From Glebionis coronaria (taxonomy: Eukaryota; Streptophyta; Magnoliopsida; Asterales; Asteraceae), in contig JANFOE010000052.1 in assembly GCA_025667525.1 (NCBI GenBank), positions 186,001-250,000 of the forward strand: DNA of 64,000 bases. The letters run 5' to 3'. The stretch's first letter is position 1. Each line of letters begins with the position of its first letter. Position numbers and translations under genes: made by a program. The notes under the pieces are model-generated. The model saw only the letters and a list, made by a program, of their open reading frames with translations. It was not told the origin of the DNA and ran no database searches. Positions 32,147 to 45,724 of the stretch are shown piece after piece.

Positions 32147-32579
32147 CTGACAGTATAAAACAAAATGCATGATTAAACTGATTAAAACATAATATATACA
32201 CATGAAAAAAAATTATGCCAATAAATCATGAGAAAAATTTTATGCAGGAAAAACAGTGCATGAATGCATGATGCAGTTTATGAAAACCTTTATATACGTT
32301 AGGGTAAACGCCTACGGTCAGTTAACCCAAAACAAAAGACATGGCGAGGAGACCCCTATGGGTCGGTCCTAAAGTTAAAAGTTTTGATAAAAGCACATGC
32401 GACTAAATAGGGCCAATCCTGTACCAACCATTACTTAGTCATAAACATGCGAAATGATATATGACATGAATGCATGAAAACAATGAATGCATGAAAATCG
32501 ACTGTCAGTTCTAGGAAGACGATAGTGACTACCCACTAATCACAGGTCGTGTTTTGAGAGCCTACAAGTCGAAGCCCTG

Positions 32580-32591
32580 GCTCTGATACCA
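32580..32591 (-). other. PBS (initiator tRNA-Met) of G2
   Basis: TGGTATCAGAGC on the minus strand, 4 bp from the 5' LTR end at 32596. Confidence 0.88.
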
Positions 32592-32595
32592 TAAT

Positions 32596-35500
32596 TGTAA
32601 CACCCCATTTTGGTAAATAGAATGTCACGCGTGATTATGGCGTGTCATCAAAGCATACAAGGTAAATGTCTTAAAAACATTAAATGACCATGAAAGGAAA
32701 TACCGGAAACAAACCTCGGTACTTTAAGTATAAGCTCATCACACACAAACGTATGTACTGTAAAGGAAAAGGACTAAACCATGTCTAAAGAAATAAGTAG
32801 CAAAATGTATGACGAAATGCATAAAGTAGAGAAGGCTAGATAGCTTCCAATCCATATGCATGTAGAGTACCTGCCGTTTGGGAACATGAAAGGAAAACGG
32901 CTGAGCATAACGCTCAGTGCACGGATATACAAGTATAGCAAGGAATAACGTAAGCATAAAAGACTAATAGCAGCGGAATAATATAAGTTCTAAGTAATCT
33001 GGATTCATGTTCATAAAACTGGTTTTATAGTTTGAAAAGACTAATGTTTCTATGAAAATGTGTATTGATTAGCCAATTAGCCCATATAGGTCATGAGGTT
33101 CCACCGTGCATGAATACTTGGAGGGGAGACCTCGTCATGCAATTAGAGGGGTTGTCTCAAATTAAATAGTCTGGGTAGGAGGCATGAACTCCTAGTGAAG
33201 GATGCAAAGCACACATCGCACTCACTCTGATAATACTGATAAACATGTAACTAGGATGCACCCATACGCCCCACATGATAATATAATATAATGGCCAAAA
33301 CTGAAAAGGGACGCCACGAGAAACCACTTCGCCGTGGGGAAGTCATAACACTAGTGCCTCTAGTGTTATGGTTATGGTACCTCCATAACTAGGTGACACT
33401 GGTCATGCATGTATATGGCTTAGGCTCTTATTCTAACATAAGTATCAAACATATAAAACAAATACTGGGAAAATAGTTGGCTGCAAATGGGGAATCCTAA
33501 TAAGGAAAGAATGTCCATACTTAAAGGACGGGAAATCAGTACCTTATGTCCAGTGAACGGAAAAGACGAACGAAAGGAAGTCCTACTCCGATCTCCCTAA
33601 TGCTACATAAATAGGGTACATGTATAAGTATTCTGATTACTGAGTACTTAACTGATTTTATATCGTGTCTTAGCTTGTTTTATATGTTTATGTCTTGTTT
33701 TACTGCTTTTAAGGTTATGTTGTGTTTATAATGTATTTTACGTATTTTGATTAAGTATTACTTGTATTATTATACTTGTTGTGTAATAATAAGTAACTTT
33801 CTAAAAATAGCAGGTTTCCTAAAATAGAATGTTTCCAAAAACAGAAAGTTTCCGAAAATAGAAAGTTTCCAAAAATAGATTAACTTCTTAAAATATATCA
33901 GTTTCAAAAAAATAGAAAGTTTCCAAAAATAGTAAGTTTCCTGAATTAGAAAGTTTCCATATTTAGAATTAAGCTGAATTAATAAGCTAATAATATAAGC
34001 TTAAGTTTACTGGTTAAATATCATAGGTCATGTGATTATTTGTATAGTTTATTAATATTATCATGTCAATTAAATAAACTATAGGTTATATGATTTAATT
34101 AAATATAAGCATGATTTAATTAAATTAAGATGTATAAAATACTTAGGTTAAAACATGTATTAATACTTTATTAATTATAACCTAAGTCATGGTTATTAAT
34201 TAATTATATATCATGTCTTAATAATTAATTAATGCTATATTCTAAATTAAATAAATAAATACTTATGTTAAAACATGTATTATTTTGTAAATAATAATTA
34301 ACCTAAGGCCATGATTAATTAAATTAATTACATGTCATGTTTAATTAACTTAATATATCTTGTTAAAAATAAATACTTGTAAAAATAAAATACTTGTACA
34401 ATTTTAGTCATGAATCGGACCCATGAATTAATTTAGACATGTCGTGAACCGGACCCGGAACCCCATGAACCGGACCGAACCAAACATCGCTTTAACAGTG
34501 GCAAACCGGCTCGGCCGGTTGCCACTGTTCTTGTTTAAACTGTCACCGGCTTAAGCCGGTGGTCACCTCTCGGCTAGCCGCTGACCACAGCGGTTTTCCC
34601 ACCGGCTGTGTGCCGGTGGTTACCCCTGCTGCAGCCGCGATTCCCCCTGTTCGACCCAATCTGCCATCGGCTGTGTGCCGGTGGTGTGGCTGCTTGCTAC
34701 CGAGACCCAACCGAACCACAAGGACACCCCGACTTGCGTCAGGGTTCCTTGTTCCCGCTGCCGATCGAGACACAATACCACCGAGATCATTGATCTCGGT
34801 TGGTGGTGCAAACCGAGACACGCCGAGAGCCTTGGGCTCTCGGTTTGAGTGTTGGTCGAGCAAACCAAACCCAAAACAACCCTTAATTTGACCCCCATTA
34901 TTACGTGACATGTTTTAATTCTTGTTTATTTAATCCATGTTCATGTGTTCATAATTAAATAAAAAGAATAAAATTAAAAGGGTTTATGGATATCCAAATG
35001 CGTGTAATGATTGGAGAACGATAACACGAACATGATCCTTGGATTTAATTAACCAAAAATCAAACAAATACCCCTTGGTGCTTGTGGTTGCCGCCGGCCA
35101 AAGAGAAGAAAAAGAAAGAGTAGGGTTTTTTATTTTCTTGGAAAAACTCTGTGAATGAAATAAAGTTTCCCTTTTTTGTTTTTTGGTAAAAACAAAGTGG
35201 GCTTAGCCCCTTTTGTCTCTTGCTGCCGTGGATTGTAGGGCCCACAAGGGAAAACCCGAAGTTTTCCCGTGTTTTAATTTGTGTGTTTGTACGTTCGTGT
35301 ATTTGTGTTTAAATGTGCGTGTTATATTTAAATACTTGTATGTAACGATATTAATCGTATTACATTAATTAAGTACGTAATTACATGTTTGTGATATTTA
35401 CGTTCATGATTTCATGTTCGTGATTATAATTTTATTGTTAATAATTATCGTGTACTAACACGTACTTAATACTTATTGTGTAATAATACGTACATAACTT

Positions 35501-35607
35501 CTGAAATTACTAACCGTGACACGTGTTCATGCTATAAAAGGAAAGTTTTAATATGTACGTATGTTTACTAAGTGTACTGTTCATGGTAAAAGCATGCGGG
35601 TTTTACA
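32596..35607 (-). repeat. 5' LTR of chromovirus G2 (3012 bp)
   Basis: TGTAACACC at 32596 to GGTTTTACA at 35607, the same ends and internal order as 17196-20172, including the AAAAATAGAAAGTTTCC array and GC-rich stretch. The two LTRs differ by several percent and several indels. The right end abuts E2, without a duplication next to the left end of the array. Confidence 0.88.
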
Positions 35608-35888
35608 CTTTGGCTTAGAGCATGTTCTTTTGGCCTTTCACGTGCAGTCTTTTCCTTCTTGTGATGTTCTCCTCTTCGTGACTTCATGTCCCACATACCT
35701 ATCCTTTGTTGAATTCTTGAAAGTTTCAGAGTTGATACAGCGGAAGACTTTTAGGTCAGATTTCTTGAATTTCGCTGAAATATTTGATGCAGAAGTAATA
35801 AGTATGTGAGGACGACTTCATCTGGTACACCGCAATGCCACCGTCTTAAAATGCAGCAACATAATAAGACACGAATAAAATGGCTTTG
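35608..35888 (-). mobile_element. E2 part 1: 3' region of an E1-family element
   Basis: Read on the minus strand it aligns with E1 about 27075-27330 (shared TGTTGCxGCATTT, CTTCCGCTGTATC, TATGTGGGACATG, GTCACGAAGAGG). It ends at CCAAAG, where the chromovirus LTR begins, and at CAAAG, where the Athila-like element begins. The other part is at 50475-52143. E2's own LTR is missing from this side. Confidence 0.85.
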
Positions 35889-38800
35889 TGATATGAGCTT
35901 AAACTCATATCCTTTTATCAACAAATAACCCTAAAACATGAAGCAAAATACCAATTTATTTGGCAAAAAACAGTGTTATGTGGTATGTTTGTGTTTGTGT
36001 ACACTTGTGTAGGTAAAAAGATACATTTCCAAGCAAACAAGGAAAAATCAAGCTCAAATGGGTGAAAAAGTCAAAGAAGGATCAAAAGTGACAAGACTTT
36101 GAAGTACAAGGACCTATCTTGACAAGTTATCAAAGTTGAAGGACTAAAAGTGCAAATATTGTAAAAAGTCAAGATTCAAGTCAAACTTGGTCAACCCTCA
36201 AGTCAACTCAGTCAAAGGATTATTTTGTTCAAGAATGAAAGTTGAAGGACCAAATATGTCAAAAGAATGAAGATTCTAGCTTTAAACAACAATCTGCCAA
36301 GTACAAGGACTTGTTCTGCCAACTTTTGAAAGATATTCAAGTTTGATCCATGTGACAAGTAATTCAGCCAATGAGAAGAAAGGAAAGAGAGCACACGGAT
36401 TGAATATTAAATACCCACTCAGCGCTTTGCATTTATTACCCAATCCCAACAGTTCAATCCGTGTGAAGCTTTTTCAGCCAATTAAACACTGACACATGGC
36501 ATCTTCTTCAAGGAAAAAAATTGCCAGGATCGCGTTTTAGCTACAAGCAATTTCATGGAAATTTTTCAACATCAAACTTGATCGTTTTGAAGAGATAAAC
36601 ACAATGGTGCAAATCAATTACCATGAAATCAATCAATGAAGAAAAGCCCAATTCCTTGTTCATACCTTCAAAAGCAATGTGCAGAATTTTACACGTGGCA
36701 AGCTGGGATTGGTTCTGACACGTCACCAACCCCAACAAACTCTTCCTTCATGTCTATAAATAGCTAGATTAGACCTCATTTGTACTTGTAGCTTAAATTT
36801 GTAAAAACACATAGTTCTCCATTTCCTTTCCTTTTTCCTTCAATTCTACCCTAGCTACTCAAGAGTCTGACAAACTCTTGAGTTAGTTAGTTAGTTACTA
36901 GCTTCTAACAACCTTGTAACCGTTTTTCCATTAATAAATTTTGAATTCAAGCTTTCCCGCCAAAATTGTTCTTACCATTCCTGTTCATTCCTTGCTGATA
37001 TTGGATACTTTTGTTGCTGTTAAGTGTTTGTTATGATCATTCATTGATCATAACTGACATTGAAGGAGTTTGATAGCTGTTTGATCAGAATTCAGTCATT
37101 TCCATAGTTTTTGAAGATTTTCAAGCAGAATGATGATTCTAGTTGATTTGTTAGCAGAATTTGTTGATTGATAGTTTCCTAGTGATAAGGTGGTGGTTAT
37201 CACTAGGCTAAGAGAGCTCAGCGCTCCTCTTCTTCTCAAAGGATAACTCCAATAGGTTTTAAAGTTCTTGTTTTTGTTCCACTCAACAAGTCTAATGCAT
37301 GCTATTTTTCTTAGAGTAAACTTGATGGCTGAATGATAAAAGTTGTTTGAAGTTGCTTATTGATTGATCTTTGTGAGTTTGTAGCTTATTTCTGTTACTT
37401 GTTCTTTGGATTTGATTAAGATTCTAGTTAACTGCATTAATTCAGTAAATTTTGGTCTTGCATCTTGTTTGTAGTTTTAGTGGAGTTAAGTACTTGCTTT
37501 ATACTTTTAAACATTTCATTCTGATCATTGAATCTAGCTAGCTATAGATTTTCACTCAGTTTCATTTCAAAATCAAAAAGTCTTCATAAATTTTCATTAA
37601 ACTCAGATAAAGGAGTGTTTGGGAATATCTTAACAAAAGTTTTCAAGTATTGAGATTTGGATTTTTAGAGTTCATTTGTAGTCATTTGGTGGTAATAAGT
37701 TGTTTTAAGTCATTTACAAGTCAATAACACAGTCAAAAAGGCAAATGGCACATAAAAAGTTTGGGTCAGTCCTATGCATTTTGGTCATCTAGAAACTTGT
37801 CATTTTAATTTGATCAGTTCTCACTTAATCTTGGATGAAATTGTACCAAATTTGTTTCATTTAGTAGCTTACATCATATAGTTTCAGATTCTAGGAGGAT
37901 TTTCTACAGTATTCCATAATCAGATAGCAATAAGCAAAAATCAGATAAGCCAACTTAACTCAAGTTTCTGTAACTTGTAAACTGAAAATATGTATCTCCT
38001 TTTCCTATTCATAAACTTGGCAATTTTTCTTCACAAATCCCATTAAGTAGTTGAGTTACATGATTTTTGAGATTTTTTAGCTTTTTGAAAAAAAGCTGGT
38101 CAACGCTTGGTCAACATAAGCCCAATTTTAGCTTAATTCAGATTCTGAGCTTATTTCTGAATGAAAAAGTTTCTAGTTTGATTTCCCATTCCTAAAATAA
38201 GTTGCTTAATCAGTTTCAATCAAAAAATCAAGTTGTGACTGATTGGATTTTGCTATAGCTTATTTTGTGCTTATTGATAAGCACTCTTTTGCTTATTTCT
38301 CAATTTTAGCCAATTTCCTTTGACTAGTGTAGCTTAATTTGGATATGAAACATTTTGCAATTTGTCTCATCAAATTTGGTTGAGTATTAAGCTCAAACGA
38401 GCTTATTTTCTTGTTTGTCCCGTTTTTGCTTAAAAAGTTTTCATAATTGCTCTTTGGTCCTTTTAGTTCTAAACAGTGTGTATAACTGGCTAATCTTCCA
38501 TGTTTTTAGGGTTTGCACTTTGTTAGTCCCTATAGTATTAAAAGTTGTTAAATTCAGTTAGCATTTTGTTAGTTTGTTACACTTTTGGTTAGTTTGTTAT
38601 AAGATTTGCATTTTTGATCCTTGTAGTTAACAGTTTTATACTTTTAGTCCCTAGAATTGTTAGAACTTACATTTCAAGCATTTATTTTTCATAGAATTTA
38701 CAATTTCAGTCCCTTTAGTTTCATATTTTACATTTTGAGATTTACTTGAATAAAAACGTGGTATTTGCAATTTGTTTTACATATAAGTAGGTAATATTTT

Positions 38801-38943
38801 TCCGTTTTGCAAGATTTTGATTGAATTAGCAAATAGAATATCCAAGCAAGTTTAACAACCAAGAACAATTAAAAACCCGATATTGATTGGACTTTCCATT
38901 AGCAAGAACTGAGAAAAAACGAACTGCATTATACACAATTTCA
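35889..38943 (+). repeat. 5' LTR of the Athila-like element (3055 bp)
   Basis: Begins TGATATGAGCTTAAACTCAT, an 8-bp inverted repeat at its very tip (GATATGAG/CTCATATC), and ends TACACAATTTCA. TATAAATA at 36755-36762 and AATAAA at 36933-36938 define the U3/R region; U5 is about 2 kb. Confidence 0.95.
36755..36762 (+). promoter_or_regulatory. TATA box of Athila-like 5' LTR
   Basis: TATAAATA about 870 bp into the LTR, with AATAAA about 175 bp downstream. Repeated identically at 48282-48289 in the 3' LTR. Confidence 0.75.
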
Positions 38944-38945
38944 AA

Positions 38946-38960
38946 TGGCGCCGCTGCCGG
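38946..38960 (+). other. PBS (tRNA-Asp type)
   Basis: TGGCGCCGCTGCCGG starts 2 bp after the LTR, matching the tRNA-Asp complement used by plant Athila-type elements except one base. Confidence 0.85.
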
Positions 38961-39712
38961 TTCTTTGACTACACGAGAGACTATCGATTGACGGTTTTCA
39001 TTGGCTTTTGGGATCCGTTCATTTTGTGAACGTTATTTTTACGTATCATAAATCAAAAACAAATAAATAATCAAAAATATAAAAATATATAAAAACTAAA
39101 AAATTAACAAAACAATTATTTTCCTAAAGAATTGACCAAAAAAATAAAAAAAATCCACAAAGCAATCTTTTTCCTAAGAGATTGCACCCAAAAATATATA
39201 TTATTGGTTTCTCTCGGTTTTTATGTACATATAGTATTTTCCCTTAAAAAACTCATAAATACAAAAATATTTTCCATATATTATTATAAGTAAATACGTA
39301 TACGTATAAGAACAATCAATTTACATATCTTCCATAAGTATTGCCGAGGCAATACACCGTGTTGAGGGGCGTTCCGGTCCTTGACACGTGTATCGATCAA
39401 ACAAAATAAAGCAAGAATAGATAAATACTCTCAATAAGCAACAATTCGAAGAATACGAACATTTAAGTGAATAGAAAGGCGATGTGCTATAAAATGCCAT
39501 CTAAGGGTCAATAGGTACTTAAGTGCTTCGCGCCACCTAACCCCCCGTTCACTTGGGAGTATTCTAAGAAGGAAGGCTTTATTGGGGGTCTTGCACCCAA
39601 AGTAGTATATACATATATTGTTATTTTCTTGTGGATATTTAATATTGAAACTCGAAGAAGATAATCCATTTCTCTTCAAAGTCACACGAGAGCTTCTCTC
39701 TTATTCCTCGTA
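38961..39712 (+). other. leader of the Athila-like element
   Basis: Untranslated AT-rich DNA between PBS and gag, with A-rich stretches near 39050-39150. No ORF of interest. Confidence 0.6.
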
Positions 39713-42682
39713 TTGAGTTGCATGCTCACTCGCGGGCGTGCACAAATACCGATTGGTGTACAACCTCTTCCTCTGAAAAGGAAGAAAAAGAGAAAGAGTA
39801 CGACCACCATCGTCCACCAAGCCGATCACGAGAATCGTGCCTTGACTCCACCACAAGAAGCCATGGCTATTGATAATCGCACTTTGTATGAACGTATGTA
39901 ATCCAACATTCATGGATATTCTAGTGCCATTAAGATTCCCGACTTTCCCGCTAACACATTTGAGCTACATACATCTATGATCAATATGGTTGCACAATCA
40001 CCTTTCCTTGGTAAACAAAATGAGGATCCTCATGCTCACCTTAAGAGATTCCTTTCACTTTGCAATACCATTAAGCATAATGGGGTTCCACATGAGGTCA
40101 TTAGGTTGATGTTAGTGTCATTTTCTTTAGAGGGGAGTGCTAAGCATTGGTTAGACACCCAACCACCCGATAGTATCACCACATGGGATGGTTTCACCAC
40201 TAAGTTTTTGAACAAGTTCTTTCCTCCACATAAGACTATGGCTTTGAGGACTTTAATTATGGGCTTTCAACAAAAACCTAGTCAATCCTTTAGTGATGCT
40301 TGGGAAGAGTATAGTGAGTTGTTGAGGCGATGCCCTAATCATGGATTGGATCAAGTTGACCAAATAAGCCTCTTTTATGATGGCCTTAAATCTCACCACC
40401 AAGATTCACTCAATGCTTCCGCGGGAGGGAGTATTCTTCTTAAGACCTATCAAGAGGCTTTAGACATTATTGAGACTAAGGCAATGGTTCAAACAAACAA
40501 TCCATTTGAAGAAAAGGTTCATGTTATCCAAAACAATTCTCAAATCTCTTGTGACAACCAACTCCTCAAGTTTCAAGAAGCGATTTTTCAAAGGATGGAT
40601 AGAGATAGTGAGAGGAATTTCCAAGTACACCAAGAAATGCTTCAAACTTTTAAGAGCATGTCATTGAACTATTCCTCAAATAATGTGAATGCCATCACCA
40701 TTTCTTGTGTTACTTGTGGAGGTCCCCATTCTTATGAACAATGTGATAAGGTGCAAGGGTATCAAGGGGAATGCTATGCTTACCAAGAAGAACACCGTGA
40801 ACACTTCAAGCCTAATATCAATCCAAATAACCTTTCTTACAAATCCCAAAACTACCTTTCTCCACCCGGCTTCCCACCCCAACCACCCACCTAAATTCCA
40901 CAAAATACTCCTCAAATTTTACCAAGGAATCAAGGGCAAAGACCACCATACCAAGGAAATAACTACAAGGCACCCAATCAATTTCAACCTCAAGCAAGTA
41001 CCTTTTATCCACCAAATCAAGGATTTAACTCCCAACCTTTACCTTTCCAACCTCAAGGTTTTCAAGGTTATGTGCCACAAGAGTTTAACACAATGGATCT
41101 TTTACAAAAAATGAATCAAGAGAATGAAAGGAAGTTCCAAGCTATGGAGAAGAAAATGAATGACCAATTCAATAAGGTTTTAGTGGTATTAAATCAAAGA
41201 CCACAAGGGGCTTTACCTTCCAACACACAAACAAACCCACGGGCCAATGTCAATGCTATTACAACAAGGAGTGGAACAACAACAAAGGATCCTTCACCTC
41301 CTAAACCTACTATTGTTCAACCTACTTGTGCTCCTACTTGTGACAAGCCTTCTACTTCTACTCCATCTCCTCAAAATGCTCCTATTCACTCAAACACACC
41401 TTCTCAACCACCTCATACTTCTCCTTTACCTTCCACACTTCCCAATGAAGAAGCTAACAAAGACAAATCTTCCACCACAACACCTATTCCACCTACACCA
41501 AAGCCTACTCTTCCATATCCTTCAAGGTTGAAAAAGGACAAGTTAAAGAACAAGGATGACATCCAACTCTACAATTTCTTAAGGATGTTCAAGCAACTCA
41601 ACATCAATATATCCTTTGCGGAAGCTCTTGCTTATATGCCAAAGTTTGCTAAGATGTTCAAGGATTTGCTCTCACACAAAGAAAAATTGGTTGATTTGCC
41701 CAACACATCCCTTAATGAAAATTGTTCCGCGGTGTTACTTAAAACCTTACCAACAAAACTTGGAGATCCAGGGCGCTTCTTGATACCTTGTAATTTTCCC
41801 GGTGTTGAAAATTGCATGGCTTTGGCGGATTTAGGGGCGAGCATAAACCTCATGCCTTTATCGGTTTGGAAACAACTATCTCTTCCTGAGCTCACTCCCA
41901 CTAGGATGACTCTTGAACTAGCCAACCGAACCATAGCTCACCCCGTAGGTATAGCGGAAGATGTGTTTGTAGGTGTGGATAAGTTTACCTTTCCGGCCGA
42001 CTTTGTAGTGGTCGATTATGACATGGATCCTAGAGTGCCTTTGATTGTTGGTAGACCGTTTTTGAGAACGGGTCGTACCTTGATTGATGTGGCGGAAGGA
42101 GAATTAATTATGAGAGTAGAAGATGAGAGAGTGGTGTTTAAGTTAGGGAAAGTTTGTGATAAAAAAGAGGTTAAGGAGTCTAGACCTTGTGAGACTATTA
42201 ACATTGTGGATGTGCTAGATGAAGTGTGTAATGAACACTTTCATGATGCTTGTAAGAGTGCTAGTGATGAGATACCCCATGTTGAAACCGTGGCCTCAAT
42301 TGCTCCCTCTTTAACACCTTTTGGAGAGAGTGATTTCCTCTTGGAGGAATTTGAGTCCAACTTTCTTGGTGATGATGATTCTCCCATTAATTGGGAAGAA
42401 GATATTCTTACAATCCAAAAGTTGCTCAATGAGGACCCTATTCCTTCTCCTATTCCACAAGAGATTACCATTGAGGAACCTTCTATAGTAAAACCTTCCA
42501 TAGAGAGTCCACCTCCCATTGAACTTAAGGAACTTCCATCCCACTTAGAATATGCTTTCTTAGAAGGAAAAGACCAATTACCGGTGATTATTGCTAAAGA
42601 ATTGGAAGAGGATGAGAAAGAGCAACTTATTGAAGTTCTTAAGAAACATAAGCAAGCTTTAGCATGGAAATATCCGACATAA
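39713..42682 (+). pseudogene. gag-pro: gag-protease region of the Athila-like element (two in-frame stops)
   Basis: One frame runs 39713-42682 with TAA at 39899-39901 and 40892-40894. Segment 1 has a basic cluster KRKKKRKS, a possible nuclear signal. Segment 2 (from 39977) is the Gag core (HLKRFLSLCNTIKHNGV, FSLEGSAKHWLDTQPPDSIT, FLNKFFPPHKT) and a knuckle CVTCGGPHSYEQC (near 40711). Segment 3 (from 41072) has a Pro/Thr-rich spacer, then KMFKQLNINISFAEAL and the protease with [25 protein letters not shown] replaces DTGAS, as also in the minus-strand copy, so it is a family trait. Near 42669 one base is missing relative to the minus-strand copy, causing the stop at 42680. Confidence 0.9.
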
Positions 42683-45425
42683 GGGGAATTGATCCACATT
42701 TTTGTACTCACAAAATCCTTATGGAGGATGACTATAAACCTGCCATTCAAAACAAAGGAGAGTTAACCCAAAAATCCATGAGGTTATTAAGAAAGAAGTG
42801 ATTAAACTCTTAGATGCGGGTATGATTTACCCCATTTCCGACTCTCCATGGGTTAGCCCGGTTCATTGTGTTACAAAGAAGGGTGGAATCACTGTGGTGC
42901 CTAATGAGAATAATGAGCTTATTCCCACGAGACTTGTGACCGGTTGGAGAGTTTGCATTGATTATAGAAAACTCAATGAGGCAACTAGGAAAGACCATTT
43001 CCCGCTTCCCTTTATGGATCAAATGCTTGAACGCTTAGCGGGAAATAAGTACTATTGTTTTCTTGATGGCTTTTCGGGTTATTTCCAAATACCCATTGAC
43101 CCTAAGGATCAAGAAAAGACCACATTCACTTGTCCCTACGGTACATTTGCTTACAAGAGAATGCCTTTTGGCCTATGTAATGCACCGGGGACGTTTCAAA
43201 GGTGCATGATGGCGATTTTCCATGACATGATAGAGCAAACCATGGAGGTTTTTATGGATGACTTTTCCGTATTTGGAAACTCCTTTAGCTCATGTCTCAC
43301 CAATCTTGAGAGAATGCTTAAGCGTTGTGAGGAAACACGTTTGGTGCTTAATTGGGAGAAATGTCACTTTATGGTGAAAGAGGGGATTGTTTTAGGACAC
43401 AAGATATCCAATAAGGGATTAGAAGTTGATCGAGCTAAAATTGATGTGATTGCTAAGCTTCCCCCACCCACCTCGGTTAAAGGTGTGAGGAGTTTCTTAG
43501 GTCATGCAGGATTTTATAGGCGCTTTATACAAGATTTTTCTAAGATAGCTAGACCGATGACTCACCTCTTGGAGAAAGAGGCTCCTTTCATTTTTGACCA
43601 AGCTTGTTTAGACTCTTTTGAGACTCTTAAGGAAAAATTGACTAAGGCTCCCGTTTTGGTTTCTCCAAATTGGGAATTACCTTTTGAGCTTATGTGTGAC
43701 GCTAGTGATTATGCAGTGGGGGCCGTCTTAGGACAAAGAGTTAATAAGCATTTTCAACCTATACACTATGCGAGTAAAACCATGACCGATGCACAACTTC
43801 ATTACACTACCACGGAAAAAGAGTTGCTTGCTATAGTATATACTTTTGAGAAGTTTAGACCATATCTTGTGCTTTCCAAAACCATAGTGTATACGGATCA
43901 TTCCGCTCTCAAGTATCTTATGACAAAACAAGATGCTAAGCCTAGGCTTTTGAGATGGGTTTTGTTGCTTCAAGAGTTTAAGATAGAGATTCGTGATAAG
44001 AAAGGGGCCGAGAATTTAGCGGCGGATCATTTGAGTAGACTTGAGCATCCTTTTCAAGGAGATTTCCCACATCAAGAAATCAATGAATCCTTTCCATTAG
44101 AGGAGCTCATGTCTATCTCTTCCCAAGAGGATGCCACACCTTGGTTTGCGGATATCGCAAACTATCTTGTGGGTAATGTGCTTATTGAGGGTCTTACTTA
44201 CCAACAAAAGAAAAAGTTTCTTAAGGAAGTTAAGTATTACTTTTGGGATGATCCATATCTTTTTAGGCAATGTGCGGACCAAATCATTAGACGGTGTGTA
44301 GATGGGTCCGAGGCATTTAAGATCTTAGAGGCGTGTCATAAAGGACCTACGGGTGGACATTTTGGGCCTAACTACACCGCCAAGAAAGTCTTTGATTCGG
44401 GTTACTATTGGCCTTCCATTTACAAAGATGCCCAAGAGATGGTGAAATTTTGTGATGTTTGTCAAAGACAAGGAAAAATTACACAACGTGATGAGATGCC
44501 ACAAAATTTTATCCAAGAGTGTGAGATATTTGATGTATGGGGAATAGATTTCATGGGACCTTTTCCATCCTCTAAGGGAAACAAGTATATACTTATGGCG
44601 GTGGATTATGTGTCCAAGTGGTTGGAGGCTAAAGCCTTACCTACCAATGATGCTAGAGTGGTTGTAAAGTTTTTGAAACAATTGTTTGCTAGATTTGGTG
44701 TACCTCGGGCCATCATAAGTGATCATGGTACGCACTTTTGTAATGATCAATTCACGAGAGTTATGAAAAAATATGGAGTGAATCATAGACTTTCTACCGC
44801 GTATCACCCTCAAACAAATGGTCAAACCGAGGTCACAAATCGTGGTTTAAAGAGGATTTTAGAGAGAACCGTGGGAGAGCATCGAGCTTCTTGGTCGGAT
44901 AAGCTTGATGATGCTTTGTGGGCGATTAGGACGGCTTTTAAAACACCAATTGGTTGTACTCCTTATAGGCTTGTCTATGGAAAAGCGTGCCACCTCCCAT
45001 TTGAGTTAGAACATAAGGCATCTTGGGCTCTTAAGTGGGCTAACTTTGATTTAAACCAAGCCGGTTCACATAGGAAAGATCAACTCAATGAGATGGATGA
45101 GTTGAGAGCCAATGCCTATGAGAATTCTTTGCTTTACAAGGAAAAGACTAAGAAATTGCATGATGCTAAGATCAAGAATCGTGAGTTCGAAGTTGGAGAG
45201 CCGGTTCTCCTCTTTAACTCAAGATTGAAGCTTTTTGCGGGCAAGCTTAAGTCGAAATGGTCCGGTCCATTCACTATTGCTCAAGTGTTTCCATATGGAA
45301 CTCTTGAGTTGTCCCAACCCGATGGTCCAAATTTTAAAGTGAATGGTCACAGTGTTAAACACTACTTTGGGGAGGACATTTCCGTTGAAATGGTCCAAGA
45401 GGTCCCCATTTTCCCCATGAATTAA
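42683..45425 (+). pseudogene. pol: reverse transcriptase-RNase H-integrase of the Athila-like element
   Basis: The long frame is 42798-45425 (875 aa). [51 protein letters not shown] and the catalytic FMDDFSVFG. RNase [56 protein letters not shown]. Integrase: [19 protein letters not shown] through [10 protein letters not shown] (HHCC finger), [25 protein letters not shown] and [12 protein letters not shown] (DDE residues), C-terminus ending VPIFPMN. A second one-base loss near 42755 breaks the link to the upstream frame. All catalytic residues are present, so loss of function comes only from the upstream breaks. Confidence 0.92.
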
Positions 45426-45724
45426 TTCATTGAGGGACGAGTCGAGTTAGAGACTCATTAACTCAAGCATCGTATAACTAGGTTTAGAGTGTTGTAGGTT
45501 AGAAATAAAGGCATAGACTTGGAGATAAGTGTAGGGGAGACCTTCTTTTGTCTTCATGATTGTTTGTAGGGTTGCTCACTCATCTCATGCTTTGGAGCTT
45601 ATGGAGGAGGCCCTTGTATCCGGTTCACTTTGTTACTTTAGTGATTTTTCATTGACACCTTGTGCTTAAACATGATTTCACTAATAGTTGTCCTTTCCTT
45701 AACTTGGGTTAAGCAAAGTCTATT

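Larger units (their letters stand above)
20173..32595 (-). mobile_element. internal region of chromovirus copy G2, split by element E1
   Basis: Minus-strand gag, protease, RT/RNase H and integrase run from 32146 to 27848, then resume at 20767 and end with a chromodomain at 20248. Element E1 (20773-27842) interrupts integrase, with AACTC duplicated. Initiator tRNA-Met PBS, LTRs near 3 kb and the chromodomain point to the Tekay/Del group of chromoviruses. Confidence 0.88.

Noticed and set aside
35608..35888. Plus-strand ORF 35561-35809 as a host gene
   Set aside because: The DNA aligns in reverse with the noncoding 3' part of E1 and the ORF crosses the chromovirus LTR edge.
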